A stretch of DNA of 64,000 nt from JAVVWB01 sp036652335 (GCA_036652335.1 JAVVWB010000003.1:1-64000); one strand, 5' to 3'; positions 17,707 through 26,827 are shown, counted from the stretch's first letter. Numbers and translations are program-made. Notes: generated from the letters alone by a model not told the origin.

Positions 17707-17939
17707 ACATCGCAGAACTTGTATGTGAGGTGTGTCATGTATACGGATATTTACCACAACAGGTGCTTGATATGCCTTACATACACTTTCTAATGCTAGC
17801 TAAAAGGTTAGCTAAAAATGAACGTTCGAGAGCCAAATATATGGCTTTTGCTTTCAACGACCCGTCTGTTTTATTTGATGAAGAAGAAACAAAACAAAGT
17901 TGTAACATAGATGATTTACTTGCAGATTGTAATGGATAA
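17425..17939 (+). CDS. Tail assembly chaperone, frameshifted gpGT-like fusion
   Basis: The predicted -1 product has about 171 residues: the G-like part, then from 17680 the T-like part (EVCHVYGYLPQQVLDMPYI...AKYMAFAFNDPSVLF). The T part has no sensible ribosome site, because the candidate GTG at 17730 lies within a continuous open -1 frame. This supports expression by frameshift. The fused protein recruits tube subunits to the tape measure in lambda-like tails. Confidence 0.75.
17672..17679 (+). promoter_or_regulatory. -1 ribosomal frameshift slippery site
   Basis: In the zero frame the codons read GAA AAA AAA GAT, giving the heptamer A AAA AAA required for a -1 slip. The -1 frame is open from here through 17939 and holds a conserved-looking domain. 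The zero frame stops 27 bases downstream. A stimulatory stem or pseudoknot was not identified. Confidence 0.75.
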
Positions 17940-17942
17940 AAA

Positions 17943-17966
17943 AATCCCCCGTTAATACGGGGGATT
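17943..17966. terminator. Bidirectional terminator
   Basis: A perfect 10-bp stem AATCCCCCGT / ACGGGGGATT with a TAAT loop, lying between the convergent tail-chaperone and hicB genes. Confidence 0.8.
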
Positions 17967-17969
17967 AGA

Positions 17970-18380
17970 TTATTGTTCTCTTATACCAAGAGATGATTTT
18001 ATGCCTGCTTGCAATATTTGTGAAAAGTTTAAATTGGCTTTTTCTGCTAATGAGTTAAGCCAGACTGGAACAGTAACATTTTTCTTTACACTTCCCATTC
18101 TCTTTTCTTCTCTGAAAATAGGAAGCCAAGCATCAACTAAAAATACAGTTTCGCTATCTTTTGTTACAACGTCAGAAGGCTTAGATGGTTGAGGAATGGT
18201 ATCCCCTAGGGCTTCACAGGCTGTGATGAAACAACCAAGAGCGTCTTTTGCCATATAAATAGCTTCTTCCTCTGTCTCTCCACATGTTATACACCCTGGT
18301 AAATCAGGAAATGTTACTGTTACACCTTCGTTTTCATAGAAAAATATTGCAGGATATACAGCTAAATCTTTGTTTGTCAT
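17970..18380 (-). CDS. hicB: HicB-type antitoxin
   Basis: 136 residues from the ATG at 18380 with AAAGGAG eight bases upstream; the TTG start further up would contain that ribosome site. The N-terminal HicB fold is plain: PAIFFYENEGVTVTFPDLPG ... GETEEEA. A C-terminal ribbon-helix-helix-like segment (VKKNVTVPVWLNSLAEK) binds DNA. It neutralises the HicA mRNA interferase and represses the pair. It is transcribed against the tail operon, downstream of hicA. Confidence 0.9.
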   Translation of the reverse strand: MTNKDLAVYPAIFFYENEGVTVTFPDLPGCITCGETEEEAIYMAKDALGCFITACEALGDTIPQPSKPSDVVTKDSETVFLVDAWLPIFREEKRMGSVKKNVTVPVWLNSLAEKANLNFSQILQAGIKSSLGIREQ

Positions 18381-18419
18381 TTTATAATCTCCTTTCAAGT
18401 GGGGTGTAATAGCACCCCA

Positions 18420-18626
18420 CTATCTAATTTCTTTAATACCCGTTTGTTTCCTTATTTGTGCTAGAGTTCCTGGAGGTAAATCTTTGTTGTGGTTTTGTGA
18501 TATAAGTGTCCTCTTGTTTGTTTCTGGATGTATAAAAACTTTATGACTTCCATTGCCTAAGTTTGTTTCTATCCAACCGTGTTTTTTTAAAATTTTAATA
18601 ATTTCAGTATGCTTAATCTCTACCAC
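18420..18626 (-). CDS. hicA: HicA-type mRNA interferase toxin
   Basis: About 65-69 residues. The body HTEIIKILKKHGWIE ... GSHKVFIHP contains the HicA dsRBD-like fold with the catalytic His in GSHK. The start is uncertain: GGAGG at 18630-18626 overlaps the GTG at 18626, so a start a few codons later (ATT at 18617) is possible. The longer ATG reading at 18668 lies inside the -35 element and is unlikely. hicA precedes hicB, the common order. Confidence 0.85.
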   Translation of the reverse strand: MVEIKHTEIIKILKKHGWIETNLGNGSHKVFIHPETNKRTLISQNHNKDLPPGTLAQIRKQTGIKEIR

Positions 18627-18668
18627 CTCCAATACGTATATTTTATACGCATTGGAGGATAATGTCAA
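18626..18668 (-). promoter_or_regulatory. hicAB promoter and 15-bp palindromic operator
   Basis: On the minus strand TTGACA (18668-18663), a 17-base spacer and TAAAAT (18645-18640) form a near-consensus promoter. Arms of 15 bases (18626-18640 and 18644-18658, 14 of 15 matching) surround a TTT centre and cover the -10 and the ribosome site. This suits autoregulation by HicB. Confidence 0.75.
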
Positions 18669-18713
18669 GCATTATTTATGAGTACGTATAATTTAGGGGT
18701 ATAAAAATAGCCC

Positions 18714-18743
18714 TTGACTTCACCATATATTCCCACATATAAT
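18714..18743 (+). promoter_or_regulatory. Promoter of the small HTH gene
   Basis: TTGACT (18714-18719), an 18-base spacer and TATAAT (18738-18743). Inverted CCATATATT (18724) and AATATATGG (ending 18759) bracket the -10, so an operator is likely. Confidence 0.6.
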
Positions 18744-18775
18744 ATATTGTAATATATGGGAAAGAGGGGGAATTT

Positions 18776-18940
18776 ATGGGCGACTTATTTTATACTGTCT
18801 CTGAAGCAGCCGAAATTCTTGGCTTATCTGAATACACAATTAGAGAATGGCTAAAGAATGGAAAGCTGGCAGGTAAAAGAGTAGGGAAGTTTTGGAGAAT
18901 TAAAAAAGAATCAGTCGAAACACATTTACCAGAAAAATAA
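18776..18940 (+). CDS. Excisionase-family helix-turn-helix protein
   Basis: A 54-residue ORF with AGAGGGGGAATTT upstream. FYTVSEAAEILGLSEYTIREWLKNGKL ... GKFWRIKKESVETHL is the MerR-like HTH_17/excisionase domain, complete from end to end. It has its own promoter and terminator inside the tail module, so it is an independent unit, perhaps a regulator or recombination directionality factor picked up with hicAB. Confidence 0.8.
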   Translation: MGDLFYTVSEAAEILGLSEYTIREWLKNGKLAGKRVGKFWRIKKESVETHLPEK

Positions 18941-18949
18941 AACCCTGAA

Positions 18950-18979
18950 AAGCCCGTACATATTGTGCGGGCTTTTTTT
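18950..18979 (+). terminator. Rho-independent terminator
   Basis: Stem AAGCCCGTAC / GTGCGGGCTT (one wobble) with a short loop and a seven-T run, placed after the small HTH gene and just before the tape-measure gene. Confidence 0.85.
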
Positions 18980-18997
18980 ATTTAAGGTGGTGAAAGT

Positions 18998-21751
18998 ATG
19001 GGAGATAGTTTAAGAGTTGCACAGGTTTATACAGAGTTTACTACAAAGGGATTAGGCTCAACAGAAAGAGGTATAAATAGCCTTAAAAACAAGATTAGCG
19101 GTGTTAAATCTTTAATGGCTGGGCTTGTAGGTTCTTTGGCCCTCAAATCTCTTGCAGGTAGCTTTGTAACAGCTGCTAAAGAGGCAGAAGATTATAGAAC
19201 ATCAATCAGAGCGGTGTCGGGTTCGATTAAAGAAGCTGATGAAACGTTTAACCGAGTTAAGAACTGGGCGGCGATTAACCCTATTAACACAGATGAAGCC
19301 ATTGGGGCATTCGTTAGGTTAAAGACTGCAGCAGTTAAGAACTCAGAGGAAGCATTAACTGCAATCGCAGATGTATCAACTGTAATGCACAGAGATATGA
19401 GAGATGTTGCAAGTGCAGTTGTTACAACAGAAGTTGAGCAGTTAAGAAACCTTGGTATTATGCTTGACCGCACTGGTAAGAAAGCAATTCTTGAATCAAA
19501 TGGTATTAGGATAGAAGTAGAAAAAGATATTAATTCTATCCGTGCCGGAATAATAGAACTTATGGGGAAATCCTTTGGCGGTTCTTTGGAGAAAGCTAAG
19601 GGTACTTGGAGTGGTGCACTTGCAACCATGGGTGGCATGTGGACGAACTTCAAAACTGATGTAATGGGTGAGGGTAAAGACACTGGGGCTTTTGGACAGC
19701 TCAAAGATGTAATTAACGGGATTAACAGCGAGTGGGAACAATTTACTGCTTCAAATGATTATAAAGAGCTTATAAGCAGTATTCAGGATAAACTAATCGT
19801 GGCTATTAAGACGTCTGTGTCATTGGTTAAGGGGTTAGGCACAGCCTTTAAAATAGCTGGAGAGCATGCAGATACTTTGAAGAAGGCCATTTATGCAATC
19901 ATCGGATATAAAGGGGCTTTATTAGCAATGAGTGGCTTACAAGCACTTTTAGGTTCTCAACTTGCACAGCTTATGTCTCTTTTGCCTGCTGCAATGAAAT
20001 CAATAGGAGATTTTCTTGCTTGGATTAAACTTGCAGGATTAGCAATAGGGCCTGCAGGTCTGCTTGCAACTGCAGTAGGTGCTGGTGTGTGGCTTCTTGC
20101 AAGAGACCAAATGAAAGAAGCCGAAGAACAGGCAAAAAAGACAAAAGATATTATTGATAAAACCAATGAAACATTTGCAAAGGCATCAACAGAAGAAATC
20201 AGAGCAGAGTTAATTACTCTCAAAGAAAGATTAAAGGAAGTAACAAAGTATGGCATTACAGCCAATAAGGCTATGCTTGAATTATCAACGCAGAAGTTCT
20301 TATCTCGAAACGGCGTTTTAGGTGGAAATGTTGCTGGTTCGATTAAGGAATTAACAGCAGAGGGCGAACACGTTAAAAAGATAAAAACAGAAATAGCCAC
20401 TCTTGAAAAAATGCTTGTTAATTTAGAAAAAGTTGAAAATGCAACAAATTCAAAGGGTAAAAATGGCAAAGCTAGTGGCAACGGAGCAAATGCAAACGAA
20501 GATAGAATTAAAGCTTTGGTTGCAAATATTCGTGATCAGATTAAATACCTTGGTGCCGATGGAGAGAGTTTTATACCAGTCATAGATAAGTGGATTGCTA
20601 AAACTAAAGTTTTGTCTGATGATTGGAAATTGCTTAAAGATTTAGGCAATGAAATAACAGAGAACAAAGAAAATAAAATTATTGAAGATGCAAAAATAGA
20701 ACGCAAAGCACGAGAGAAAGAGGACGCAGAATATAGCAAGAAGTTAGAGCAGGAACAAGCTAAGATTGCAAATTCTTTTAATGCTTTGCAGTGGGGAGAA
20801 CAGCAGGGGCTTATTTCAACAAGTAATTTTGTAAGCCAGACTAAGGCACTTTTCGCAGACCTCTTGGAAAAAACAGGGCTTTCCATGGAAGAGTTTGCAA
20901 AGTGGCCAGAGCAACTAAAAACTTATTTTAGTGCAATGCAAAGTGCTATTGTTCAAGAAGTTGCCCCAGCAATGGAGCTGTTAAAGGGCAAGTATGAGCA
21001 AGGCATGATGTCACTGGGAGAATATAAAGAAGCACTTACATCTTTGATGAGTGAGTATGGAAATGTTCCCCAAGTAGTTAAGAACATAACTGAATCATTA
21101 AAAGGTGCAGATTCTTCTATTTTAAGCTTTAAGAACTCTCTGGGGTCTATGCTAAAAGACGCAACAACCAATTTTAACAACTTAGGTTCAAGTGCTATGG
21201 GCGGAGTTATAGAGAGCTTTAGCCGTTTTGTTGCTTATGGCGAAGATGTAAGTGATACGTTGAAAAGACTTGCACAGGACGTTGCCTATACAATCACAAA
21301 AATGTTTTTGCTAAAAGCTGTTATGGGCTTGTTTGGTGGTCTCTTCGGAGGGGGAAGTTCTGCACCAAGCATAGCAAGTGCTTTTACTCCTGGTGCTTCT
21401 TTTGGATCTGGAATGGGGCAGGTTATAGGTGGACAATACTTTGATGTACCGACTTTTCACACTGGTGGAATTGTAGGTCAGAACGGTAAAAAATGGGGAC
21501 TAAGAAGTGATGAAACATTAGCTAAACTGCAAACCAATGAAGCCGTTTTATCACGAAAGGATATGGCAAGCCTAAGCGGTGGTGGAGCTGGCGGTGGAGA
21601 AACTCACGTACATTTGAATGTACAAGCCATAGACTCTAAGTCCTTCAGAGACTTTATGACAGATAATCGTGGAGTTCTTGAGGGTGTAGTTTTAGACAAC
21701 ATTTCACGCAATGGTAGCATAAGGAAAGCCATTCAAAGAGGTGGGCACTAA
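18998..21751 (+). CDS. Tail tape-measure protein
   Basis: 917 residues. The N-terminus holds the lambda-type tape-measure segment (AAKEAEDYRTSIRAVSGS, DVSTVMHRDMRDVASAV). Hydrophobic stretches follow at about 290-375, then long Glu/Lys coiled coil. The C-terminus carries FHTGGIVG and the lambda tail tape C-terminal domain (NEAVLSRKDM ... GGETHVHLNVQA). It sets tail length and helps DNA entry. GGTGGTGAAAGT precedes the ATG. It is large for the window and has no internal stop. Confidence 0.9.
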   Translation: MGDSLRVAQVYTEFTTKGLGSTERGINSLKNKISGVKSLMAGLVGSLALKSLAGSFVTAAKEAEDYRTSIRAVSGSIKEADETFNRVKNWAAINPINTDEAIGAFVRLKTAAVKNSEEALTAIADVSTVMHRDMRDVASAVVTTEVEQLRNLGIMLDRTGKKAILESNGIRIEVEKDINSIRAGIIELMGKSFGGSLEKAKGTWSGALATMGGMWTNFKTDVMGEGKDTGAFGQLKDVINGINSEWEQFTASNDYKELISSIQDKLIVAIKTSVSLVKGLGTAFKIAGEHADTLKKAIYAIIGYKGALLAMSGLQALLGSQLAQLMSLLPAAMKSIGDFLAWIKLAGLAIGPAGLLATAVGAGVWLLARDQMKEAEEQAKKTKDIIDKTNETFAKASTEEIRAELITLKERLKEVTKYGITANKAMLELSTQKFLSRNGVLGGNVAGSIKELTAEGEHVKKIKTEIATLEKMLVNLEKVENATNSKGKNGKASGNGANANEDRIKALVANIRDQIKYLGADGESFIPVIDKWIAKTKVLSDDWKLLKDLGNEITENKENKIIEDAKIERKAREKEDAEYSKKLEQEQAKIANSFNALQWGEQQGLISTSNFVSQTKALFADLLEKTGLSMEEFAKWPEQLKTYFSAMQSAIVQEVAPAMELLKGKYEQGMMSLGEYKEALTSLMSEYGNVPQVVKNITESLKGADSSILSFKNSLGSMLKDATTNFNNLGSSAMGGVIESFSRFVAYGEDVSDTLKRLAQDVAYTITKMFLLKAVMGLFGGLFGGGSSAPSIASAFTPGASFGSGMGQVIGGQYFDVPTFHTGGIVGQNGKKWGLRSDETLAKLQTNEAVLSRKDMASLSGGGAGGGETHVHLNVQAIDSKSFRDFMTDNRGVLEGVVLDNISRNGSIRKAIQRGGH

Positions 21752-22086
21752 TGATTGAAACTTTCACGTGGAAACCATTTGAAGTACCAAAGGTAAAGTA
21801 TGGCCACATTGTTAAAATAAGTATGTTTGAAAGCAGAAAAGAGCAACGAAAATATGTAGGACGCAAGCCCACAGAGTGGAGTTTGACATTCAAAACAACA
21901 TTTACAGAAATGCAACAGATCCAGAGTTTCTATCAAGCACGTGGCGGAAGCTTTGAATCTTTTTATTATGTTGACCTGTATTCGGGCAATAAGTATTTAG
22001 TTCGTTTCTCTGATGAGGATTTAGAAATATCTACTCAGTGGAAAAAGAACGGCATGTTTAGCTTTAAGTTTGTGGAGGTGTTATAA
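21751..22086 (+). CDS. Minor tail protein, lambda gpM-like
   Basis: 111 residues. FESRKEQRKYVGRKPTEWSL and SFESFYYVDLYSGNKYLVRF match the phage minor tail protein M/DUF2460-like beta fold. Its ATG overlaps the tape-measure stop and it sits just before an L-like gene, reproducing lambda order H-M-L-K-J. Confidence 0.7.
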   Translation: MIETFTWKPFEVPKVKYGHIVKISMFESRKEQRKYVGRKPTEWSLTFKTTFTEMQQIQSFYQARGGSFESFYYVDLYSGNKYLVRFSDEDLEISTQWKKNGMFSFKFVEVL

Positions 22087-22680
22087 ATGCCACGTGGCGG
22101 TGATCAATATTTAATCGAAGCGGTTAAAGATGAGATTTCTCCAGTTCTGATGTTACGTATTATTGATGTCCCTAAGCTCAATTCTCCCAGCGAGACGTTA
22201 AGCCTCTACTTTAACAACATAACCCCCGACCAGGAGACATGGGACAAGTGGACGTTTGACAATGATGGGGCTTATATTGACTGGATTAACGAAAAAGGTA
22301 CAGTCTCAAGATATTACTCTATTGGCTTCACCTACTCTGGCAACGAACGTTCCACGGACAATTCGATAGACTCAATTACAGTCAAAGTAGATAATATCAA
22401 TCAAAGATGGTCTGTTGTTGCCAACCAGTACATACTTAATAATGCTCAAGTTGAGGTTTGGAGATGTTTCCGCAATACTCTTGATTTCAACGAAGACGGA
22501 GGACAGCTTATCTTTGCTGGGCACGTTAAGTCGGCTCTTATTGGCGATGCAGCCATCGACCTTAATATTACTCCGGACTTCTCTCTGAAGAAGCCTGCAC
22601 CACGAAGAATGTATTGGCCGTCAGATTTCCCATATTTGCCGTCATCGAAAAGTATTACCAATCCGATTATTGAGGGCTAA
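22087..22680 (+). CDS. Minor tail protein, lambda gpL-like
   Basis: 197 residues, beta-rich, with SIGFTYSGNERSTDNSIDSITVK and QVEVWRCF. Position between M-like and K-like genes identifies it as the L-type tail-hub protein that joins the baseplate to the tube. The four-cysteine Fe-S C-terminus of lambda gpL is not obvious here. Confidence 0.65.
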   Translation: MPRGGDQYLIEAVKDEISPVLMLRIIDVPKLNSPSETLSLYFNNITPDQETWDKWTFDNDGAYIDWINEKGTVSRYYSIGFTYSGNERSTDNSIDSITVKVDNINQRWSVVANQYILNNAQVEVWRCFRNTLDFNEDGGQLIFAGHVKSALIGDAAIDLNITPDFSLKKPAPRRMYWPSDFPYLPSSKSITNPIIEG

Positions 22681-22685
22681 ATATT

Positions 22686-23072
22686 ATGAATATAGATAAT
22701 TACATTGGTATTCCTTGGGAAAGCGGAGGACGAAGGATAAAGGGCTGTGATTGTGTTGGTTTGGTTGCACTTGTTGCAAGAGATATATTTGGTTACGAAA
22801 CAGAGAACATCGAAGAGACGTGCGAATGGTGGAACTCAGAGAAAGACATAAACTTAATAAAGGACGTTGCCACGTTGGTAGATAAACCACAACCTGGTGA
22901 TGTCCTTGTTTTTACTTGTATGAGCAATATCCATACAGGTATTTTTATCGAACCAAACAGAGTATTACTTATGTTCCGCGGTGGAACATCAAGGGGTGTT
23001 AGGTATTCTGACGGACTACGCAAGAGAACTATTTCTATATATCGGGGGGTGAGAAAATGCCACCAGCAATAG
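22686..23072 (+). CDS. NlpC/P60-type tail peptidase, lambda gpK-like
   Basis: 128 residues. GCDCVGLVALVARDIFG holds the catalytic Cys and IHTGIFIE the catalytic His of NlpC/P60 cysteine peptidases; PQPGDVLVF precedes the latter. Lambda gpK analogues act at the tail tip and may cut cell-wall peptide cross-links during DNA entry. The end overlaps the J-like gene. Confidence 0.82.
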   Translation: MNIDNYIGIPWESGGRRIKGCDCVGLVALVARDIFGYETENIEETCEWWNSEKDINLIKDVATLVDKPQPGDVLVFTCMSNIHTGIFIEPNRVLLMFRGGTSRGVRYSDGLRKRTISIYRGVRKCHQQ

Positions 23073-26000
23073 GAGCAGTTGCAGGGCTATTGGGTTTTGC
23101 AATAGGTGGAGGATTTGCTGCAGCCGCAGGAACTATATCAATATTTGGGTTATCACTTGGACTTATGGAATGTATATCTCTGGGTGCTGCAATCGGTAGC
23201 TTGTTCGTATCAAATAAAATGGACTTATCTGCCGGTTCAACTCCTAACTACGCATTTGGTCCTCACTCCAATACTAAGTCGCAGTTACTCCCAATACCTA
23301 TCGTATATGGTACTTGTAGGGTATCAGGAAACATCTTCTTACAGCGATTTTATGATGATTCAAAGCAAGAAATGGACTTGTTTGTTGGATTGTCTGAAGG
23401 TACCGTGGGTAACATATATGATGTCTATGTAGACGACAACAACATGACCTCTCCCTTTGCAGGAAAGAATGTTAAGTACCAAAAGAGAGTACAGGAAAAA
23501 GACGAGGAAGACGGCGGATATAGTGTATCGTGGGAAGACGTGACAGAAGGTGAATACAACACCCTAGCAGATTATGATCGGCGAATCCTAGGCGAAGACG
23601 GAGCAAGAGAAGAGCAGAAACTTAAAGACTGTGAATGTCGTGTGCACTTCGGAGATCCAGGACAAGGAGTTGACCCATTATCATTAGGTGAGCTTAATTA
23701 TGGTAATACTGCTTTTGTTGCGTTGCATCTCAAATTACAAGATGGCATATCAAGTAATCCTGTAATCACTTCCATGGTAGACGGAATAAAGGTTCGCACT
23801 TCGGTTGAATCAGCAGACAAGCATTTTACCCGTAACCCTGCGTGGATAATATACGACTTCATGACCAACACACGTTATGGTTTGGGCATTCCAGAAAAGT
23901 ACATAGACATATACAGCATCGAAGAAGTTGCTTTATATTGTGATACTTTAATAAACGGCAACCCTAGATATACATTAGATTTAATTATAGATAGCCAAAA
24001 ACCAGGAATAGACCATTTAAGTGATATGTTAGCTTGCTTCAATGGCTATATAATTTGTGATTCTAAAATTAGACTTCGAGCAGAAAAAGAAGAAAACGTT
24101 TCATTTATCCTCACAGAAGATAACATTATTCAGAACTCTTTTCAGTGGTGGCAGAAAGCCGATGAAGAGTGCTACAACAGAGTAACATTATCCTGGATAG
24201 ACCCAGGGCAAGGTTATGAATCTGTAACATCTGTATATCAAGACGAAGCAGACATCAAGGCTCGTGGGATAGTCGAACAATCTTACACAATGCGAGGAAT
24301 TACACGTAAGGAACAAGCAGACAGAATAGGAACGGAGTTTCTCAACAAAGCTCGTAAAGTTCGCAATTTGTGTTCCTTAGGTGTAAGTATCAAGGATTCA
24401 GGCATTGAAATAGGAGATGTAGGGCGAATAAGATTCCCTCTCTATACAGGTTGGGAAGATAAAATAGTTCGTGTAATATCATCTAAAGAAGACGGCTCAG
24501 ACGAGATACAGCTTACTTGTATAGAGTACCAAGGAGATATATACAATGGGCCCGTTATAGACGGAGGAACCACAGAAAATTATCCAGTTCGCGTGTCTGA
24601 AGACATTACAGAATTAAGACTCAATGGTAGCGGATATATTGAGACCGACGGGCGATATGTACCTGGTGTGTACGCAACGTGGCGACTTCCTACCAAGTTT
24701 GCTTGTATGAGTATATTGGTATCTTATCGATTAGCAGATAAACAGGGAGACAATCCACCAACCTTTAGCAGTAAATTTACAGAACTGCCCAAAATAAACG
24801 GAGATAGCACTTATTTAGACATTACAACCGGAATAAAAAGCCAATACTACGTTGAGGTTAAAGTGCAAGGTGTTAAGTCAGATGGAAGTAAAAGTGTTGG
24901 CGACAGTGCTATTTGCTATGTATATAGAGATACAATCGCCCCGGATAAACCCACATCACTTACGGCAGAGGGTTGGTTTGGAAATATAATCCTTGATTGG
25001 GTGCTCCCAACTGACCCAGATCTTTCTCATGTTGAAGTTTGGGAATGTGTATCAGACGATAGGGACAAAGCAGTTCTTGTAGGAGAAGTAAAAGGAAACA
25101 GCTACACACGTTACACATCTTCGTTCCAAGGCCGATACTATTGGGTGCGTGCGGTCGACTACTCAGGCAACAAGAGCGAATGGAATGCGTTGGCAGGAAC
25201 ATTTGGTTACTCTGAGCAAGAGAAACACGAAGACTTAATGGAAGTTTTGCTCCGTAAGAATCCTTGGTTATCTGATGCAATGAAAGACATACAATCAGGA
25301 CTAACGCAGGACGTAGAAAAACTGGCCGAAACAATATTATCTGCCAATGCGACCTTATCAGAGCACACAGACGACTTAAAAAAAGGAATTGCAATAGCAA
25401 AAGAAGAGCTTACAACCACCATTGAAGAGGGTTTATATGCCGAAGCCCAAAAGAGGTTAGAGCTTGCATCGGCATTGAACGAGAACACCGCAGCTCTCCA
25501 GCAAGAACAAACAGCACGAGTAGACGCAGACAGTGCATTAAGTTCTAGCATAGAAACGCTAGTTACTTCTGTTGGAGATAACACCGCAGCTATACAGGAA
25601 AGCAAAGAAAGCATAGACGGAATACAAGCCAAGTGGGCATTAAAAGTTGATGTCAATGGTAAGGTTGCTGGAATGGAACTCATCGGCACAGAAGAGAGTT
25701 CGGCGATGATATTTAACGTAGACAGCTTTCTTGTTGGTAACTCGGACAACCCAGTATTTGCAATAGGTGTTGTTGATGGTGTTCAACGAATATCGATGAG
25801 AAACGTGTATATACAAGATGCGTCGATATCTACAATTAAAATCCAAGAAAATGCTGTAGTATCGTATACAGTAATTTCTGGTGGGGCATCACCAGAACTA
25901 GGTTCTGGTAGTTGGCATGAACTAGGCAGATTGATAATTCCTAGTTGTGTTGCAGGCAGACCCTTATCCATAAACTGGGCAAATATCTATTTTGATAAAG

Positions 26001-26257
26001 AATCTTCGGCTAATTTAGGTGTATGGATATCTCTTAATAACAGTAGCTGGACTTTATTGAGGGAATACGTATTGTGTACGAATACAGGCATAAATGGTAG
26101 AAGCGTATCGTTCTCTACGAATATACATTACACTCCTAATAGTAATTCAACTTTGTATTTTAAATTTGCTGTTCGCACGACTGGCGGAGATCCTAACTGT
26201 TATCCTTATGCCTATATTCAGGAATGGAACGCAACGGCGTTCCACTATAAAAGGTAG
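23057..26257 (+). CDS. Tail tip / host-specificity protein, lambda gpJ-like
   Basis: 1066 residues. The first 60 are a hydrophobic Gly/Ala segment as in fused I/J-like proteins. The core has LLPIPIVYGTCRVSGN, a J-type hub (NPAWIIYDFMTNTRYGLGIP) and fibronectin-III-like regions (about 600-720). A coiled coil (about 740-860) leads to a beta-rich C-terminal receptor domain (VVSYTVISGGASPELGSGSW on). It forms the central tail tip. The variable C-terminus probably contacts the host surface. Confidence 0.88.
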   Translation: MPPAIGAVAGLLGFAIGGGFAAAAGTISIFGLSLGLMECISLGAAIGSLFVSNKMDLSAGSTPNYAFGPHSNTKSQLLPIPIVYGTCRVSGNIFLQRFYDDSKQEMDLFVGLSEGTVGNIYDVYVDDNNMTSPFAGKNVKYQKRVQEKDEEDGGYSVSWEDVTEGEYNTLADYDRRILGEDGAREEQKLKDCECRVHFGDPGQGVDPLSLGELNYGNTAFVALHLKLQDGISSNPVITSMVDGIKVRTSVESADKHFTRNPAWIIYDFMTNTRYGLGIPEKYIDIYSIEEVALYCDTLINGNPRYTLDLIIDSQKPGIDHLSDMLACFNGYIICDSKIRLRAEKEENVSFILTEDNIIQNSFQWWQKADEECYNRVTLSWIDPGQGYESVTSVYQDEADIKARGIVEQSYTMRGITRKEQADRIGTEFLNKARKVRNLCSLGVSIKDSGIEIGDVGRIRFPLYTGWEDKIVRVISSKEDGSDEIQLTCIEYQGDIYNGPVIDGGTTENYPVRVSEDITELRLNGSGYIETDGRYVPGVYATWRLPTKFACMSILVSYRLADKQGDNPPTFSSKFTELPKINGDSTYLDITTGIKSQYYVEVKVQGVKSDGSKSVGDSAICYVYRDTIAPDKPTSLTAEGWFGNIILDWVLPTDPDLSHVEVWECVSDDRDKAVLVGEVKGNSYTRYTSSFQGRYYWVRAVDYSGNKSEWNALAGTFGYSEQEKHEDLMEVLLRKNPWLSDAMKDIQSGLTQDVEKLAETILSANATLSEHTDDLKKGIAIAKEELTTTIEEGLYAEAQKRLELASALNENTAALQQEQTARVDADSALSSSIETLVTSVGDNTAAIQESKESIDGIQAKWALKVDVNGKVAGMELIGTEESSAMIFNVDSFLVGNSDNPVFAIGVVDGVQRISMRNVYIQDASISTIKIQENAVVSYTVISGGASPELGSGSWHELGRLIIPSCVAGRPLSINWANIYFDKESSANLGVWISLNNSSWTLLREYVLCTNTGINGRSVSFSTNIHYTPNSNSTLYFKFAVRTTGGDPNCYPYAYIQEWNATAFHYKR

Positions 26258-26265
26258 GTGGGGAA

Positions 26266-26634
26266 ATGGAGTACATTTCTATTTACGATAAAAATAGTGG
26301 ACGTATCATAGCTACTATATCTAGCACAGAAGCAGAGACATTTAACCTATATAAATCGATGTATTCTTACGTAGATGATAAATATAATGGTGATGAATAT
26401 TATATCAAAAATGGTATACCTACAAAACGTCCTCAAATGCAAATAATATCATCTAATAACACTCTCACTGGCTTACCAATGCCATGCACAGTAGAGTGTA
26501 ACCGTCACACATACACAGTTGATGATTGTGTTTTTGAATACGGTACACACATAAGCGGTACGTACAAAGTAATAGCTAAAGCTTTTCCATATCTTGATTG
26601 GGAGGGAGATATTATTATTGAAAATAACACATAA
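26266..26634 (+). CDS. Small tail-tip-associated protein
   Basis: A 122-residue, beta-rich, Tyr-rich protein (FNLYKSMYSYVDDKYNGDEYYI) with AGGTGGGGAA before the ATG. It has the style of small phage fibre-associated proteins, but no family is recognised. It lies between the tip protein and the fibre cassette and overlaps the next ORF. Confidence 0.55.
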   Translation: MEYISIYDKNSGRIIATISSTEAETFNLYKSMYSYVDDKYNGDEYYIKNGIPTKRPQMQIISSNNTLTGLPMPCTVECNRHTYTVDDCVFEYGTHISGTYKVIAKAFPYLDWEGDIIIENNT

Positions 26635-26824
26635 TCCAAGTAATGAGGAAATACGAAAACGGCGTCAAGAAGACTATTTAGCCTTATGGCCAATAGATAA
26701 ACAACTAGAAGCCCACGCAGAAGCAAGCATGGGAAGGCAAGAAAAACTTAATAAAATGATGGGAGACTTCGAGCAAATCCGCTCGAAGCTCCCATTTTTT
26801 TATAACTCAGATGAGGAGGTATAA
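26618..26824 (+). CDS. Small phage protein with terminator inside its 3' end
   Basis: About 68 residues if started at TTG 26618, which has GGGAG nine bases upstream. A TTG at 26594 is the alternative. The protein is helical and charged (NEEIRKRRQEDYLALWP) and resembles the small helical proteins found beside phage tail fibres. The codons for its last third form a strong terminator hairpin (26761-26801), so the mRNA may be cut off before the stop codon. Confidence 0.5.
   Translation: MKITHNPSNEEIRKRRQEDYLALWPIDKQLEAHAEASMGRQEKLNKMMGDFEQIRSKLPFFYNSDEEV
26761..26801 (+). terminator. Terminator-like hairpin inside a coding sequence
   Basis: GGGAG-A-CTTCGAGC (26761-26774), loop AAATCC, then GCTCGAAG-CTCCC (26781-26793) and a run of seven T (26795-26801). 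The 13-bp stem has a single bulged A. It lies just upstream of the fibre and radical SAM genes and would reduce their transcription from the tail operon. Confidence 0.8.
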
Positions 26825-26827
26825 AGG

